DNA from: Deltaproteobacteria bacterium
GTDB lineage: Bacteria; Bdellovibrionota_C; UBA2361; JAAYZI01
NCBI GenBank assembly: GCA_012514925.1
Contig: JAAYZI010000353.1
Span: 1-5,485 of the forward strand
Direction: 5' to 3'
DNA length: 5,485 nt
The notes beneath the pieces were generated by a model. The model was given only the letters and a program-made list of their open reading frames with translations, made no database searches and was not told the origin of the DNA. Below, piece after piece: positions 4,871 to 5,485 of the stretch. Position numbers and translations under genes: made by a program. The number at the start of each line of letters is the position of its first letter. The stretch's first letter is position 1.

Positions 4871-5485
4871 CCTTAGAGCTTCTTCCTCGGCAGCAATCTG
4901 GTTTGCTATCTTGCGTTCCATAGCTTTGCTCACGCGATCACTGGCTCCCTTGTAGCTTTTGACAAACTTGGAAGGGGATGCGTCGATAAAAGATTTCACT
5001 GCAATTTCCAAGTAGAGTTCACGCGACTCATATTCAAGCGATTGAAAAACTGAGCACATCTCTCTTAGAGTTTTTAAGCTTCGGCCAGCATCAAAGCCAC
5101 AAGATTTAAGGTAAGCCACCCGATCTATCTGCTGCAAAACGTCCTGCACCAAGAAATTCAACGCTGCTGCCTCACGCTGCTGCGAACGCTCGCGCTTGAC
5201 TCGTTCCGCCAAAACGGTGATCTCCACTAAGCTATCAACCGAATATGGCTCAAGCAAAAATCCGTCGGCCCCGCCCAACACGTTCTGGGCGACTGTGTTA
5301 CTCTGCTGACTGTCAGTGCTAAGCACGATCACATAGGCGGAGTCTTGCCCACCCGGCTTTTCTTTGGCGCGGTTGATGAAGTTGAGAACTTCCGTCTGTG
5401 CGAAACGGTTTGATATAAAAACGACATCAATATGCGCGGAAGATTCCAAACTCGTAAGAGCTTCTTCCAACGTACTTAAGAGACG
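4862..5485 (-). CDS. Response-regulator-like protein with degenerate receiver domain (5' partial)
   Basis: The frame is open to the right edge; 207 residues are visible and the true start lies outside (the TTG at 5470 is inside the receiver fold, so not a believable start). Residues 1-90 follow the second half of a CheY-like receiver: helix TLEEALTSLE, strand IDVVFIS, helix QTEVLNFINRAKE, strand YVIVLST, helix SNTVAQNVLGG, then ADGFLLEPYS. The phosphoacceptor Asp position holds Ser25 and the conserved Lys before Pro holds Glu79, whereas the Ser/Thr after strand 4 is kept. It therefore probably acts without Asp phosphorylation. Residues about 95-207 form a charged, mostly helical region with no DNA-binding, GGDEF or other output domain that I recognise (KSCGFDAGRSLKTLREM, then a Lys/Glu-rich tail). 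It may be a protein-interaction adaptor. It is separated from the TerB-like operon by 152 bp. Confidence 0.75.
   Translation of the reverse strand, partial: RLLSTLEEALTSLESSAHIDVVFISNRFAQTEVLNFINRAKEKPGGQDSAYVIVLSTDSQQSNTVAQNVLGGADGFLLEPYSVDSLVEITVLAERVKRERSQQREAAALNFLVQDVLQQIDRVAYLKSCGFDAGRSLKTLREMCSVFQSLEYESRELYLEIAVKSFIDASPSKFVKSYKGASDRVSKAMERKIANQIAAEEEALRNK

Overview
The window looks like a piece of a Gram-negative bacterial chromosome. It carries a CMP-Kdo synthetase homologue (kdsB type), which implies a Kdo-containing envelope polysaccharide. Base composition looks mid-range and genes are spaced as in a chromosome. I see no phage, plasmid, CRISPR, rRNA or tRNA features. The lineage cannot be fixed from the sequence. 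The mix of a degenerate receiver protein, a TerB-like protein and a VAO-type flavoprotein would suit a deltaproteobacterial-grade organism, but that is only an impression.

Layout. Plus strand: the 3' end of an unrecognised, probably exported protein (3-467), a complete VAO/PCMH-family FAD-dependent oxidoreductase (495-2048), a 283-bp intergenic stretch rich in palindromes, and a 72-residue two-helix membrane protein (2332-2550). Minus strand, converging on it: a compact run read right to left, made of a TerB-like protein (4709-4236), a KdsB-like cytidylyltransferase (4209-3394) and a histidine-phosphatase-family protein (3382-2726). Its gaps are 26 and 11 bp, so it is probably one operon. Further right, also on the minus strand, is the C-terminal part of a response-regulator-like protein (5485-4862). 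It is separated from the operon by 152 bp holding a 17-bp tandem repeat.

How the genes may work together. The clearest functional unit is the kdsB-like gene with the phosphatase-like gene, whose Shine-Dalgarno sequence begins directly at the kdsB stop codon. Both depart from textbook members of their families. The cytidylyltransferase reads QGDALL where the usual form is QGDEP. The phosphatase has Ser-Asn where the second catalytic His-Gly is expected. They may form a co-evolved nucleotide-sugar module rather than housekeeping copies. The oxidoreductase and the small membrane protein have no evident link to it.

The most striking non-coding signal is a 20-nt sequence present twice, each copy forming a near-perfect hairpin. 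One copy lies about 40-50 bp past the oxidoreductase stop and the other about 45 bp past the phosphatase stop. They bracket the small membrane protein gene. I see no well-supported complete new system in the window. The findings are individual oddities, and the family comparisons come from memory, without a search.
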